This document shows positions 1 to 6,880 of a DNA stretch of 11,647 nt, one piece after another. Under the pieces are notes generated by a model. The model was not told the DNA's origin. It worked only from the letters and a program-made list of their open reading frames with translations, and made no database searches. The DNA comes from Synechococcales cyanobacterium PMM_0003 (GTDB taxonomy: Bacteria > Cyanobacteriota > Cyanobacteriia > Pseudanabaenales > Pseudanabaenaceae): the NCBI GenBank assembly GCA_949128015.1, contig CASBRC010000209.1, positions 1 through 11,647 of the forward strand, written 5' to 3'. Position 1 is the stretch's first letter. Each line of letters begins with the position of its first letter. Position numbers and translations under genes: made by a program.

Positions 1-578
1 GCTTGCTGTACAAGAGTCGGGATTAACTCAGCTATAAGTAAATCAGGAAAAACGAGGCTTGTATTTGTTTGGATATAGCGATCGCCTTGCAAAATATGAA
101 TAGCTAAAGCCTGATTGCTATAAATCCAAACTTCAGGTACACGAATTGATTCATAGGCTTGCAGCGCAGTCTTGGAAGTGACATCTGACTCGATCGCTAG
201 ATCAGGTGGCGGGTAAATTGATAAATCCATACTGGTGCAATCACGCACAAGATCAGCGTTCTGAATATAAAAACAAGTATCTGGCTCTATTCCTGCAATA
301 TCAGGGCGCTTAAAAGTAGTAGAACCAAAATCTTCCCAGTCCCGTTCTTGGATTTCTAAGATCGTTTTGACAATATCAGCAATAATCCGATGCGGACGCT
401 CATGCAAAGCCAACGGCGACATAATTTCTAAGGTTCCTTTGTAATAAGCCATCCGCGTATTTCTGGCTTCACCCGTATCCAAAAGCAGTTGCTCAAAATC
501 TTGCCACGTCAGATGACTAATGCTAATCCGACTACCAGCACTAAGGGCGATCGCTTTAATAGGAGTGGTTACGCTCAT
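1..578 (-). CDS. Uma2 family (DUF820) putative endonuclease, 3' end cut by the window edge
   Basis: From ATG at 578-576 the frame stays open for 192 codons to the left edge, so the C-terminus is missing. The translation has Uma2/DUF820 hallmarks: a start like TWQDFEQLL, then Y-KGTLEIMSP (about 45-56), EPD at 98-100, PDLAIES with D126 and E130, K136, and VWIYS (about 149-155). D100, D126, E130 and K136 fit the PD-(D/E)XK nuclease-like core known for the family. The biological role of Uma2 proteins is unresolved; many cyanobacteria carry dozens of copies, often linked to mobile DNA. It is divergent from clpC and looks monocistronic at its 5' end. No clear Shine-Dalgarno precedes the ATG. Family assignment is firm; activity is inferred. 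Confidence 0.88.
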   Translation of the reverse strand, partial: MSVTTPIKAIALSAGSRISISHLTWQDFEQLLLDTGEARNTRMAYYKGTLEIMSPLALHERPHRIIADIVKTILEIQERDWEDFGSTTFKRPDIAGIEPDTCFYIQNADLVRDCTSMDLSIYPPPDLAIESDVTSKTALQAYESIRVPEVWIYSNQALAIHILQGDRYIQTNTSLVFPDLLIAELIPTLVQQ

Positions 579-647
579 CAGTTTATTCAGTCTTAACATT
601 TACGATGATTTATTGACAAATAGCGATCATGTTTTTCCTTGACTCCA

Positions 648-653
648 ATTATA
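648..653 (-). promoter_or_regulatory. Candidate -10 box for the minus-strand Uma2 gene
   Basis: The minus strand reads TATAAT, a perfect consensus -10, about 70 bases upstream of the Uma2 ATG. The -35 region at 17-18 bp spacing is poor (TAATCC or TTAATC), so this rests on the -10 alone. Confidence 0.35.
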
Positions 654-845
654 TCTAAGATTCTTTAGATGGATTAAGGCTATTTAATCTGTCCTCTGCA
701 TCACAAAACCAGACTAATTAGCTGAAAATAATATAGAAATAGGCGATCGCAACCAAAAACTATCCCTAAGACATAGCTTTAAGATTTGGTTAAAAAAATA
801 GTAAAAGGGGGTGAGATCCGTACACGCAGAATGCTGTTAAGGCTG

Positions 846-854
846 TGCTAGTAT
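846..854 (+). promoter_or_regulatory. Candidate extended -10 promoter for clpC
   Basis: TGC followed by TAGTAT matches an extended -10 (TGn plus 5/6 of TATAAT). It would start transcription near 861, giving a leader of about 32 nt. No recognisable -35 lies 17 bp upstream, which an extended -10 can tolerate. GGGGA at 883-887 lies 6 bp before the ATG at 894 and can serve as the ribosome binding site. Confidence 0.4.
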
Positions 855-893
855 TAACTTTAACCAGAACGCAGCAAAGTATGGGGAATCGCC

Positions 894-3383
894 ATGTTTG
901 AACGCTTTACAGAAAAAGCAATTAAAGTCATCATGCTGGCTCAAGAGGAAGCTCGCCGCCTCGGTCATAACTTTGTCGGCACAGAGCAAATCTTGTTGGG
1001 TCTGATCGGAGAAGGAACTGGCGTTGCTGCCAAAGTACTGAAATCGATGGGTGTAAACCTCAAAGATGCACGGATTGAAGTTGAGAAAATCATCGGACGC
1101 GGCTCTGGTTTTGTCGCAGTTGAAATCCCTTTCACACCTCGCGCCAAAAGAGTCCTAGAGTTGTCGTTAGAAGAAGCTCGCCAGTTGGGGCATAACTACA
1201 TCGGTACTGAGCATCTATTGCTAGGACTAATTCGCGAAGGCGAAGGTGTGGCTGCTAGAGTTTTAGAAAATTTGGGCGTGGATTTATCCAAAGTCCGTAC
1301 TCAAGTAATTCGCATGTTGGGCGAGACTGCCGAAGTCTCCGCAGGTGGCGGTAGTGGTGGACGCACCAAAACACCCACACTGGACGAATTTGGTTCAAAT
1401 CTGACCCAACTAGCCCAAGATGGCAAACTCGATCCTGTTGTGGGTCGTGAAAAAGAAATTGAACGAGTAATCCAAATCCTTGGTCGCCGCACTAAAAACA
1501 ACCCTGTTTTGATTGGTGAGCCAGGTGTCGGTAAAACTGCGATCGCAGAAGGACTAGCTCAGCGTATTACTAACAATGATATCCCCGACATTTTGCAAGA
1601 AAAGCGGGTTGTCACCTTAGATATCGGCTTGTTAGTCGCTGGTACGAAATATCGTGGTGAATTTGAGGAACGCCTCAAAAAGATCATGGAAGAAATTCGC
1701 ACGGCTGGCAATGTGATCTTGGTAATCGACGAAGTCCATACCTTGATCGGTGCTGGTGCTGCCGAAGGCGCGATCGATGCCGCCAATATTCTCAAGCCAG
1801 CCCTTGCTCGTGGCGAATTGCAATGTATCGGTGCAACCACCCTTGATGAATATCGCAAACACATCGAACGTGATGCTGCCCTTGAACGTCGCTTCCAGCC
1901 CGTCATGGTCGGTGAACCTAGCGTCGAAGAAACCATTGAAATCTTGATTGGTCTACGTCAGCGTTACGAAGAACACCACAAGCTCAAAATCGACGACGAA
2001 GCCTTAGTTGCCGCCGCGAAATTAGCCGATCGCTATATTAGCGATCGCTTCTTGCCCGACAAGGCAATCGACTTGATGGATGAAGCTGGTTCTCGCGTGC
2101 GCCTGATTAACTCTCAGTTGCCTCCTGCTGCCAAAGAACTTGACAAAGAATTGCGTCTAGCCCTCAAGGAAAAGGACGATGCCGTTCGGAAACAGGACTT
2201 TGACAAAGCTGCCGAATTGCGCGACAAAGAAATCGATCTCAAGCAACAAATTCGCGCCCTCAGTCAAACCAAAAAGGCGGAAGCCCCAGACGAGAACGCT
2301 CCTGAAATCCATGTAACCGAAGAGGACATAGCCTATATCGTCAGTTCTTGGACTGGCGTACCTGTCCTTAAGATTACCGAGTCTGAATCCATGAAGCTGA
2401 TGCAGATGGAAGAAACTCTTCATGGTCGCGTTATTGGTCAGGATGAAGCTGTGAAAGCAATTTCTCGCGCCATTCGCCGCGCCCGTGTTGGTCTGAAGAG
2501 TCCCGATCGCCCGATCGCTAGCTTTATTTTCTCAGGTCCCACAGGCGTTGGTAAAACTGAGTTAACCAAAGCGCTTGCCGCCTACTTCTTCGGCTCTGAA
2601 GACGCAATGATCCGCCTCGACATGTCGGAATACATGGAGCGCCATACCGTATCAAAATTGATCGGCTCGCCTCCTGGCTATGTCGGTTATAACGAAGGCG
2701 GTCAGCTTACCGAAGCCGTCCGACGTAAGCCTTACACCGTTGTATTATTCGACGAAATTGAAAAGGCTCACCCTGATGTCTTTAACTTGTTGTTGCAAGT
2801 ATTAGAAGATGGTCGCTTAACTGATTCCAAGGGTCGTACCGTTGACTTCAAGAACACCCTATTGATCATGACCTCTAATGTCGGATCAAAGGTAATCGAA
2901 AAAGGTGGTGGTGGACTCGGCTTTGACTTTGCAGCTACTCAAGAAGATAGTCTGTACACTCGCATCCGATCGCTCGTTAACGAAGAATTAAAGCAGTACT
3001 TCCGACCAGAGTTTCTCAACCGTCTTGACGAAATCATCGTCTTCCGCCAGTTGACTAAGCCCGAAGTCAAAGAGATTGCCGATCTCATGCTCAACGAGTT
3101 CTTCAAACGGATGCTTGATAAGGATATCGTCCTTACGGTGACAGATCGCTTTAAGGATTTACTTGTCCAAGAAGGTTACAATCCAAGCTACGGTGCACGT
3201 CCATTACGTCGGGCGATTATGCGCTTGCTCGAAGATTCTCTTGCAGAAGAGATCCTCACAGGCAAAGTCCGCGAAGGTGCGTGCGTGCAGGTTGATGTTG
3301 ATGACGATGGCAAGGTCAAAGTGATCGAACAACAGTCTTTGAGTGGTTCTGAAAATAACCTTCAGTTACTGCCTTCAGCTTAA
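894..3383 (+). CDS. clpC: ClpC, ATP-dependent Clp protease ATP-binding subunit (Hsp100 unfoldase)
   Basis: 829 aa, full length for cyanobacterial/chloroplast ClpC. In order: two Clp N repeats (about 1-75 and 78-145, each with LGHN-[FY]-[VI]-GTE); a Gly/Ser linker (about 149-157); AAA1 with Walker A GEPGVGKT (208-215), Walker B acidic pair D279/E280 and arginine fingers R332/R333; a UVR-type coiled linker (about 420-455); AAA2 with Walker A GPTGVGKT (548-555), D620/E621, the ClpP-docking loop LGF (675-677), arginine finger R710 and sensor-2 GAR (767-769). The UVR-type middle region and single gene length separate it from ClpB, and two AAA modules separate it from ClpX. It unfolds substrates and threads them into ClpP/ClpR in the cytosol. 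It is likely monocistronic, because a strong hairpin follows immediately. All catalytic residues are present. Confidence 0.98.
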   Translation: MFERFTEKAIKVIMLAQEEARRLGHNFVGTEQILLGLIGEGTGVAAKVLKSMGVNLKDARIEVEKIIGRGSGFVAVEIPFTPRAKRVLELSLEEARQLGHNYIGTEHLLLGLIREGEGVAARVLENLGVDLSKVRTQVIRMLGETAEVSAGGGSGGRTKTPTLDEFGSNLTQLAQDGKLDPVVGREKEIERVIQILGRRTKNNPVLIGEPGVGKTAIAEGLAQRITNNDIPDILQEKRVVTLDIGLLVAGTKYRGEFEERLKKIMEEIRTAGNVILVIDEVHTLIGAGAAEGAIDAANILKPALARGELQCIGATTLDEYRKHIERDAALERRFQPVMVGEPSVEETIEILIGLRQRYEEHHKLKIDDEALVAAAKLADRYISDRFLPDKAIDLMDEAGSRVRLINSQLPPAAKELDKELRLALKEKDDAVRKQDFDKAAELRDKEIDLKQQIRALSQTKKAEAPDENAPEIHVTEEDIAYIVSSWTGVPVLKITESESMKLMQMEETLHGRVIGQDEAVKAISRAIRRARVGLKSPDRPIASFIFSGPTGVGKTELTKALAAYFFGSEDAMIRLDMSEYMERHTVSKLIGSPPGYVGYNEGGQLTEAVRRKPYTVVLFDEIEKAHPDVFNLLLQVLEDGRLTDSKGRTVDFKNTLLIMTSNVGSKVIEKGGGGLGFDFAATQEDSLYTRIRSLVNEELKQYFRPEFLNRLDEIIVFRQLTKPEVKEIADLMLNEFFKRMLDKDIVLTVTDRFKDLLVQEGYNPSYGARPLRRAIMRLLEDSLAEEILTGKVREGACVQVDVDDDGKVKVIEQQSLSGSENNLQLLPSA

Positions 3384-3387
3384 AATA

Positions 3388-3411
3388 AACAAGGGGCTTA
3401 AGCCCCTTGTT
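3388..3411 (+). terminator. Hairpin terminator after clpC
   Basis: A perfect 10-bp inverted repeat (AACAAGGGGC / GCCCCTTGTT) with a TTAA loop begins 4 bases after the clpC stop. The stem is GC-rich, but the following bases (ACCTATTTA) are not a clean T-run, so termination may be partial. Some read-through into minC is possible. Confidence 0.72.
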
Positions 3412-3428
3412 ACCTATTTATTGCACAG

Positions 3429-3437
3429 TGCTAAATT
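3429..3437 (+). promoter_or_regulatory. Candidate extended -10 promoter for the minCDE operon
   Basis: TGC followed by TAAATT (4/6 match to TATAAT) lies 18 bases before the minC ATG. A possible -35 TTGTTA at 3407-3412 overlaps the clpC terminator stem, with a long 19-bp spacing. The match is weak; the operon could instead depend on read-through or on a promoter inside clpC. Confidence 0.25.
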
Positions 3438-3455
3438 TGCAATGCAAACAGCTTC

Positions 3456-4538
3456 ATGAATGCCAACCAGCGTAATATTGCCGTGAAATCTAATCCTCTA
3501 CCTCCTACAAAACTACAGTCGGTCGTAGGGGATTTGTCATCTGCGGAGATGCCTGAAGTCATTGTGGTGGCTGCCCAAAATGAGGAGTCGTTTAACGTTC
3601 CTGCGCCCCTCACGGTCGCGGATGTCGAGGGCGGCGAACTTAAGCTCATTCCTAGTCAGTCTACTAAAAAGCCTCAGAACGAACCAATCCCGCCTGATCC
3701 TGAGATATCGCAAGTAAGATTTAAAACCCTTGATGGCAAGCTGAATCTGCTGTTGCCAACTGAGAAAAAAATCAAGTTACCATTTAATAAACCAAATGAT
3801 AGCGCTGCATCTCAAATTACCGACAGCCAAGAGTCAAACAATTCTGAGACTTCGCTACTAACCTTGACTTGGGAAGAAATAATTTCTCAACTAGAGCAAC
3901 GCATGGCGGCGAGTGGTCATGACTGGAAGCCTCGCACGCAAGTATATTTGCAAGTAGGCGATCGCTTACTTGATACTCGCCAACTTCAAGAATTATCCGA
4001 GTCGTTACAAAACTATCAACTTTTGCTACATTGCATTGTTACTAATCGTCGTCAGACTGCGATTAATGCTGCTAGTATGGGGTTCTCTGTTGAGCAAGGT
4101 ACTGTCTTTCGGGAGTTATTAGGATTTAATCCAATTCCTAATGCGCCGACCGATGATCCGTTATACATTAAGATGACCGTAAGATCTGGCACAGAAATTC
4201 GACATTCTGGCAGTATTATTGTGTTCGGTGATGTTAATGCTGGTGCGGAGCTAATCTCTGAAGGCGATATTATTGTGTGTGGCAAGCTGAAAGGCATGGC
4301 TCATGCAGGTGCTAAGGGCAACGCTCAATCGGTCGTCAGTGCCTTACACCTAGATGCAACTCAAATTAGGATTGCTAGTTTTATCGCTCGTGTTGAGAGT
4401 CCGACCACATCTTTCTGTCCAGAAGTCGCATTTGTGAGTACGCAAGGTACACCTGCGATTAAGATTGTCCAAGTTATGGACTTTTCGGCATTCAGTCATT
4501 CTTCGCTAAACTATCCCTCGCAAATCAGTAATTTGTAA
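3456..4538 (+). CDS. minC: MinC, septum site-determining protein (FtsZ assembly inhibitor)
   Basis: 360 aa, against roughly 230 in E. coli. The C-terminal MinC beta-helix domain is clear (about 238-315): the run from R243 contains RSGTEIRHSGSIIVFGDVN and continues to an EGDIIVCGKLKGMAHAGAKG stretch, matching the family's G-rich repeats. Residues about 86-215 (from VRFKTLDGKLNLLL through WEEIISQLEQRM and a following beta/alpha region) resemble the MinC N-terminal FtsZ-inhibiting domain. The first 85 residues or so are Pro/Ser/Glu-rich and look disordered; extended N-termini are usual for cyanobacterial MinC. MinC is recruited to the membrane by MinD and blocks polar FtsZ rings. No Shine-Dalgarno is visible before the ATG at 3456. 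It is first of the min operon, with minD starting 2 bp after its stop. Confidence 0.93.
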   Translation: MNANQRNIAVKSNPLPPTKLQSVVGDLSSAEMPEVIVVAAQNEESFNVPAPLTVADVEGGELKLIPSQSTKKPQNEPIPPDPEISQVRFKTLDGKLNLLLPTEKKIKLPFNKPNDSAASQITDSQESNNSETSLLTLTWEEIISQLEQRMAASGHDWKPRTQVYLQVGDRLLDTRQLQELSESLQNYQLLLHCIVTNRRQTAINAASMGFSVEQGTVFRELLGFNPIPNAPTDDPLYIKMTVRSGTEIRHSGSIIVFGDVNAGAELISEGDIIVCGKLKGMAHAGAKGNAQSVVSALHLDATQIRIASFIARVESPTTSFCPEVAFVSTQGTPAIKIVQVMDFSAFSHSSLNYPSQISNL

Positions 4539-4540
4539 AC

Positions 4541-5344
4541 ATGAGTCGCATTATCGTTGTTACCTCTGGTAAAGGTGGTGTCGGCAAGACCACATCTTCA
4601 GCAAATCTCGGCATGGCCCTTGCCAAACTCGGACGCAAAGTGGTCTTGGTGGATGCTGACTTTGGCTTGCGAAATCTCGATCTTTTATTGGGTTTAGAAA
4701 ATCGGATCGTGTATACCGCTCTAGAGGTGATTGCGCGAGAATGTAAACTTGACCAAGCCCTAGTCAAAGATAAGCGTCAACCAAATTTGTCTCTCTTAGC
4801 TGCTCCGCAAACGCGCAACAAAACTGCAATTACCGCAGCACATATGAAGGCGTTGGTAGAAGTTTTGAGTCGATATTTTGATTATGTTTTGATCGATTGT
4901 CCCGCAGGAATTGAGTCAGGGTTTCAAAATGCGATCGCTGGCGCAAAAGAGGCGATTGTGGTGACAACTCCCGAAATTTCGGCGGTACGTGATGCCGATC
5001 GCGTTGTTGGTTTACTCGAAGCTAATCGAATTACGGATATTAAGTTAATTCTCAACCGTATTCGCCCCGCGATGGTAAAAAATAACGACATGATGAGTGT
5101 CGAAGATGTGCTAGATATTTTGTCAGTTAAATTAATTGGTGTAATTCCTGATGACGAACAGGTGATTGTTTCCACTAATAAAGGGGAACCATTGGTGTTG
5201 TCTGAAAAGCCATCGCTAGCAGGCACTGCCTATATGAATGTTGCCAAAAGGCTAGAAGGTAAAGAAGTTGAGTTTTTACAACTCGAAGCTCCGCCTAAAG
5301 GCTTTTTTGCCCGTCTGTCAAGCTGGATTAGTGGAAATTCCTGA
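4541..5344 (+). CDS. minD: MinD, septum site-determining ATPase
   Basis: 267 aa, the standard MinD length. It has the deviant Walker A of the ParA/MinD family, GKGGVGKTT, with signature K11 and catalytic K16, then VDADFGLRNLD with D38 and D40, and Walker B VLIDCPAG with D119. The last 14 residues (about 254-267, GFFARLSSWISGNS) form a short amphipathic membrane-targeting helix. ATP-bound MinD dimerises on the inner membrane, recruits MinC, and is released when MinE stimulates its ATPase. The gene starts 2 bp after minC and ends 8 bp before minE, so translation is probably coupled. All key residues are intact. Confidence 0.97.
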   Translation: MSRIIVVTSGKGGVGKTTSSANLGMALAKLGRKVVLVDADFGLRNLDLLLGLENRIVYTALEVIARECKLDQALVKDKRQPNLSLLAAPQTRNKTAITAAHMKALVEVLSRYFDYVLIDCPAGIESGFQNAIAGAKEAIVVTTPEISAVRDADRVVGLLEANRITDIKLILNRIRPAMVKNNDMMSVEDVLDILSVKLIGVIPDDEQVIVSTNKGEPLVLSEKPSLAGTAYMNVAKRLEGKEVEFLQLEAPPKGFFARLSSWISGNS

Positions 5345-5352
5345 GGTTTGTG

Positions 5353-6096
5353 ATGATTTCAACACTGCTCGATCGCCTATTTCAAAGAAGTAATGTCCCT
5401 AGTGGGGCAAAAGTCAAGCAGCGTTTAAAATTTATCCTTGCCCATGATCGAGCCGCGATCGAGCCGCAAGTTTTTGAAAATATGCGCCATGAGATTATGC
5501 GCGTAGTTTCTAAATATGTGGAACTTGACGAGGGTTCATTGGATATTCGCTTAGAGTCCGATAAACGGATGACGGCTTTGATTGCAAATTTACCAATCAA
5601 AATGGTACGTGAAGATCTGCCTGATCTGGTAAGTCTTTTTGATACCCTTCCTGAAGTAGTATCTTTATCAAATAATTTTGATGCCTTAGCATTAGAGATG
5701 GATCAGTCAGCAGAGGCTGCTCTTGATGCGATCGCTGCAAAAGAAATCCTGACATCTACACCAGAAGATATTTCTCCAAAGAGCATTGCAATGATTGCTG
5801 AACGGACTACTGAAGTAACTGACAAAATCAGAATTGCGGCGACTAAGAGTCAGATTACTGAAATAGGCAATCTCGCGACTATAGAAAATATTCTCAAGGA
5901 AGATGATGTTATTACAGATATCTCTAATCCTTCTATTTCTATTAATTCTGATAATGAGTTAGATAGTTCCATTAATAATGAAGAAATAGATGATCAATCT
6001 GGCGATCAGTTAGAGTTGTCACTAGATGTCCCTAGTTCATTAACATCAAAAGAAGTGGTCGTTGAGGAGTCTCCAGAATTATATAATCAATCTTAA
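5353..6096 (+). CDS. minE: MinE, cell division topological specificity factor, with a long C-terminal extension
   Basis: The first 90 residues or so are a normal MinE: an N-terminal amphipathic segment (MISTLLDRLFQR), then VKQRLKFILAHDRA, MRHEIMRVVSKYVELD, and ending near TALIANLPI (about 74-82). MinE activates the MinD ATPase and drives Min oscillation. The gene continues to 247 aa, more than twice the usual 80-110, with an Asp/Glu/Ser/Asn/Ile-rich tail lacking recognisable domains or membrane segments. There is no stop or frameshift at the junction, so it is one frame. Start choice: GTG (5350) and ATG (5353) are adjacent in frame. GAGG at 5343-5346 is 3 bp from GTG but 6 bp from ATG, so ATG is preferred. 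It is third in the operon after minD. Confidence 0.93.
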   Translation: MISTLLDRLFQRSNVPSGAKVKQRLKFILAHDRAAIEPQVFENMRHEIMRVVSKYVELDEGSLDIRLESDKRMTALIANLPIKMVREDLPDLVSLFDTLPEVVSLSNNFDALALEMDQSAEAALDAIAAKEILTSTPEDISPKSIAMIAERTTEVTDKIRIAATKSQITEIGNLATIENILKEDDVITDISNPSISINSDNELDSSINNEEIDDQSGDQLELSLDVPSSLTSKEVVVEESPELYNQS

Positions 6097-6100
6097 GCGT

Positions 6101-6107
6101 GAGGAAG
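6101..6107 (+). promoter_or_regulatory. Ribosome binding site fixing the start of the second Uma2 gene
   Basis: GAGGAAG ends 2 bp before the ATG at 6110, and its GAGG core (6101-6104) is 5 bp away. This supports ATG 6110 over the upstream in-frame TTG at 6062, which would overlap minE by 35 bp and add non-family residues. Confidence 0.7.
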
Positions 6108-6109
6108 TT

Positions 6110-6697
6110 ATGACTATTACAACAGAAGTAATCAAAGAACCCACGAACAATCGAGTGCGTTGGACATCGGCTGATTTGGAATTATTTCCTAATGATGACA
6201 CTCGTTATGAAATTATAGATGGAGAATTACTTGTGACCAGAGCGCCGCATTGGAATCATCAAACTGCGATCGATAATGTTTGTTTTGCAGTAAAGGCTTG
6301 GTCACGGTTGTCAGGACTAGGTGTGGTCGCCACAACTCCAGGCATAATTTTTAGCGATACTGATAATGTTATTCCCGATTTTGTTTGGGTGCGGCAGGGT
6401 CGTTTAGCGGATATTCTTGATGCTCAAGGACATTTGACGGCTGCGCCCGATCTTGTTGTAGAAGTTTTATCAGAAGGTTCGGGACAAGAAAGACGCGATC
6501 GCGAATTAAAGTTAAAGCTCTATTCAGTTCAAGGTGTACGCGGATATTGGATTATAGATTGGAGAATAAAGTCAATCCAAGTCTATCGCCGAGAAAAGGC
6601 AATTCTAGTTTTAATAGAAACTCTATTTGAGAATGATTCTATAACTTCGCCTCTATTACCCGATTTTGTCTGCAAGCTAACCGAGATTTTTGAATAA
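6110..6697 (+). CDS. Uma2 family (DUF820) putative endonuclease, downstream of minE
   Basis: 195 aa from ATG 6110, a complete short Uma2 protein. Visible family motifs are RYEIIDGELLVTRAPHWNHQ (about 32-51), NVIPDFVWV with D90, PDLVVEVLS with D114 and E118, RDRELKLKLY with K134/K136, and GYWIID (about 145-150). The D-D-E-K set fits the PD-(D/E)XK-like fold. It ends at LPDFVCKLTEIFE and lacks the charged coiled tail seen in longer family members. It starts 13 bp after the minE stop with its own good Shine-Dalgarno, so co-transcription with minCDE is likely. That need not mean a role in division, since these genes are scattered widely in cyanobacterial genomes. Function and substrate are unknown. 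Confidence 0.92.
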   Translation: MTITTEVIKEPTNNRVRWTSADLELFPNDDTRYEIIDGELLVTRAPHWNHQTAIDNVCFAVKAWSRLSGLGVVATTPGIIFSDTDNVIPDFVWVRQGRLADILDAQGHLTAAPDLVVEVLSEGSGQERRDRELKLKLYSVQGVRGYWIIDWRIKSIQVYRREKAILVLIETLFENDSITSPLLPDFVCKLTEIFE

Positions 6698-6713
6698 AGC
6701 ACTTCCACTAAAT

Positions 6714-6880
6714 CTAGTCAGGATCAATTCTAAGCTCTCTAAGCTTGTTAACAAGAAGTTAAGTTTTTTGTTCAGCTTGAATTTGAGCCTGTTTAGCTTA
6801 TTGTTTGGTGAATCTTTCTCTTTCAGCAATAACATGTCCTAAGCAATTAAATCCTTGAACATATTGGTATAAATAGATTT
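6714..6880 (-). pseudogene. Decayed C-terminal tail of a Uma2 family gene
   Basis: Read on the minus strand in one frame from about 6880 down to the TAG at 6716-6714, this region gives GHVIAERERFTKQ, a stop (6800-6798), AKQAQIQAEQKT, a stop (6761-6759), then LLVNKLRELRIDPD and a final stop. The charged AERER...QAQIQAEQ coiled segment ending in KLRELGIDPD is the typical C-terminus of long Uma2 proteins. The two internal TAA codons, and loss of the catalytic domain upstream (where cca now begins), show it is a relic. It lies tail-to-tail with the intact Uma2 gene ending at 6697. My alignment is from memory of the family, with no search run; the 5' limit is approximate. Confidence 0.72.
6865..6873 (+). 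promoter_or_regulatory. Candidate extended -10 promoter for cca
   Basis: TGG followed by TATAAA is an extended -10 with 5/6 match to TATAAT. The predicted transcription start, about 7 bases downstream, falls at or beside the TTG start codon (6880), which would leave almost no leader. No -35 is visible at 17 bp. Confidence 0.4.

Larger units (their letters stand above)
579..893. other. Divergent intergenic region between the Uma2 gene and clpC
   Basis: This 315-bp AT-rich stretch holds no convincing gene. It contains one HIP1 octamer near 743, a candidate promoter on each strand (listed separately), and two weak inverted repeats: ATCTAA/TTAGAT at 653-670 and GATTAA/TTAATC at 672-689. Both have stems of only 6 bp and no terminator-like tract. 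A TTGACA at 613-618 has no matching -10 element at the usual spacing. Confidence 0.6.

Noticed and set aside
881..901. Six-codon frame (ATG 881 to TGA 899-901) overlapping the clpC start
   Set aside because: It has no ribosome site of its own, and its first bases form the clpC Shine-Dalgarno region. It is more likely chance than a leader peptide.
1559..1936. Open reading frame of 125 codons on the minus strand inside clpC
   Set aside because: It lies wholly inside the conserved AAA1 coding region and has no family motifs; it is a shadow of codon use in clpC.
5446..5467. Two tandem copies of the 11-bp GATCGAGCCGC in minE
   Set aside because: The encoded LAHDRA...EPQ segment has normal MinE length and sequence, so there is no sign of a duplication; it is probably coincidence aided by HIP1-like GATCG words.
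6744..6769. CTTGTTAACAAG palindrome followed by a T-run, as a terminator for the min operon
   Set aside because: Allowing a loop leaves only a 4-bp stem, and the T-run is 8 bases away. The palindrome falls inside the Uma2 relic and is explained by its coding origin.
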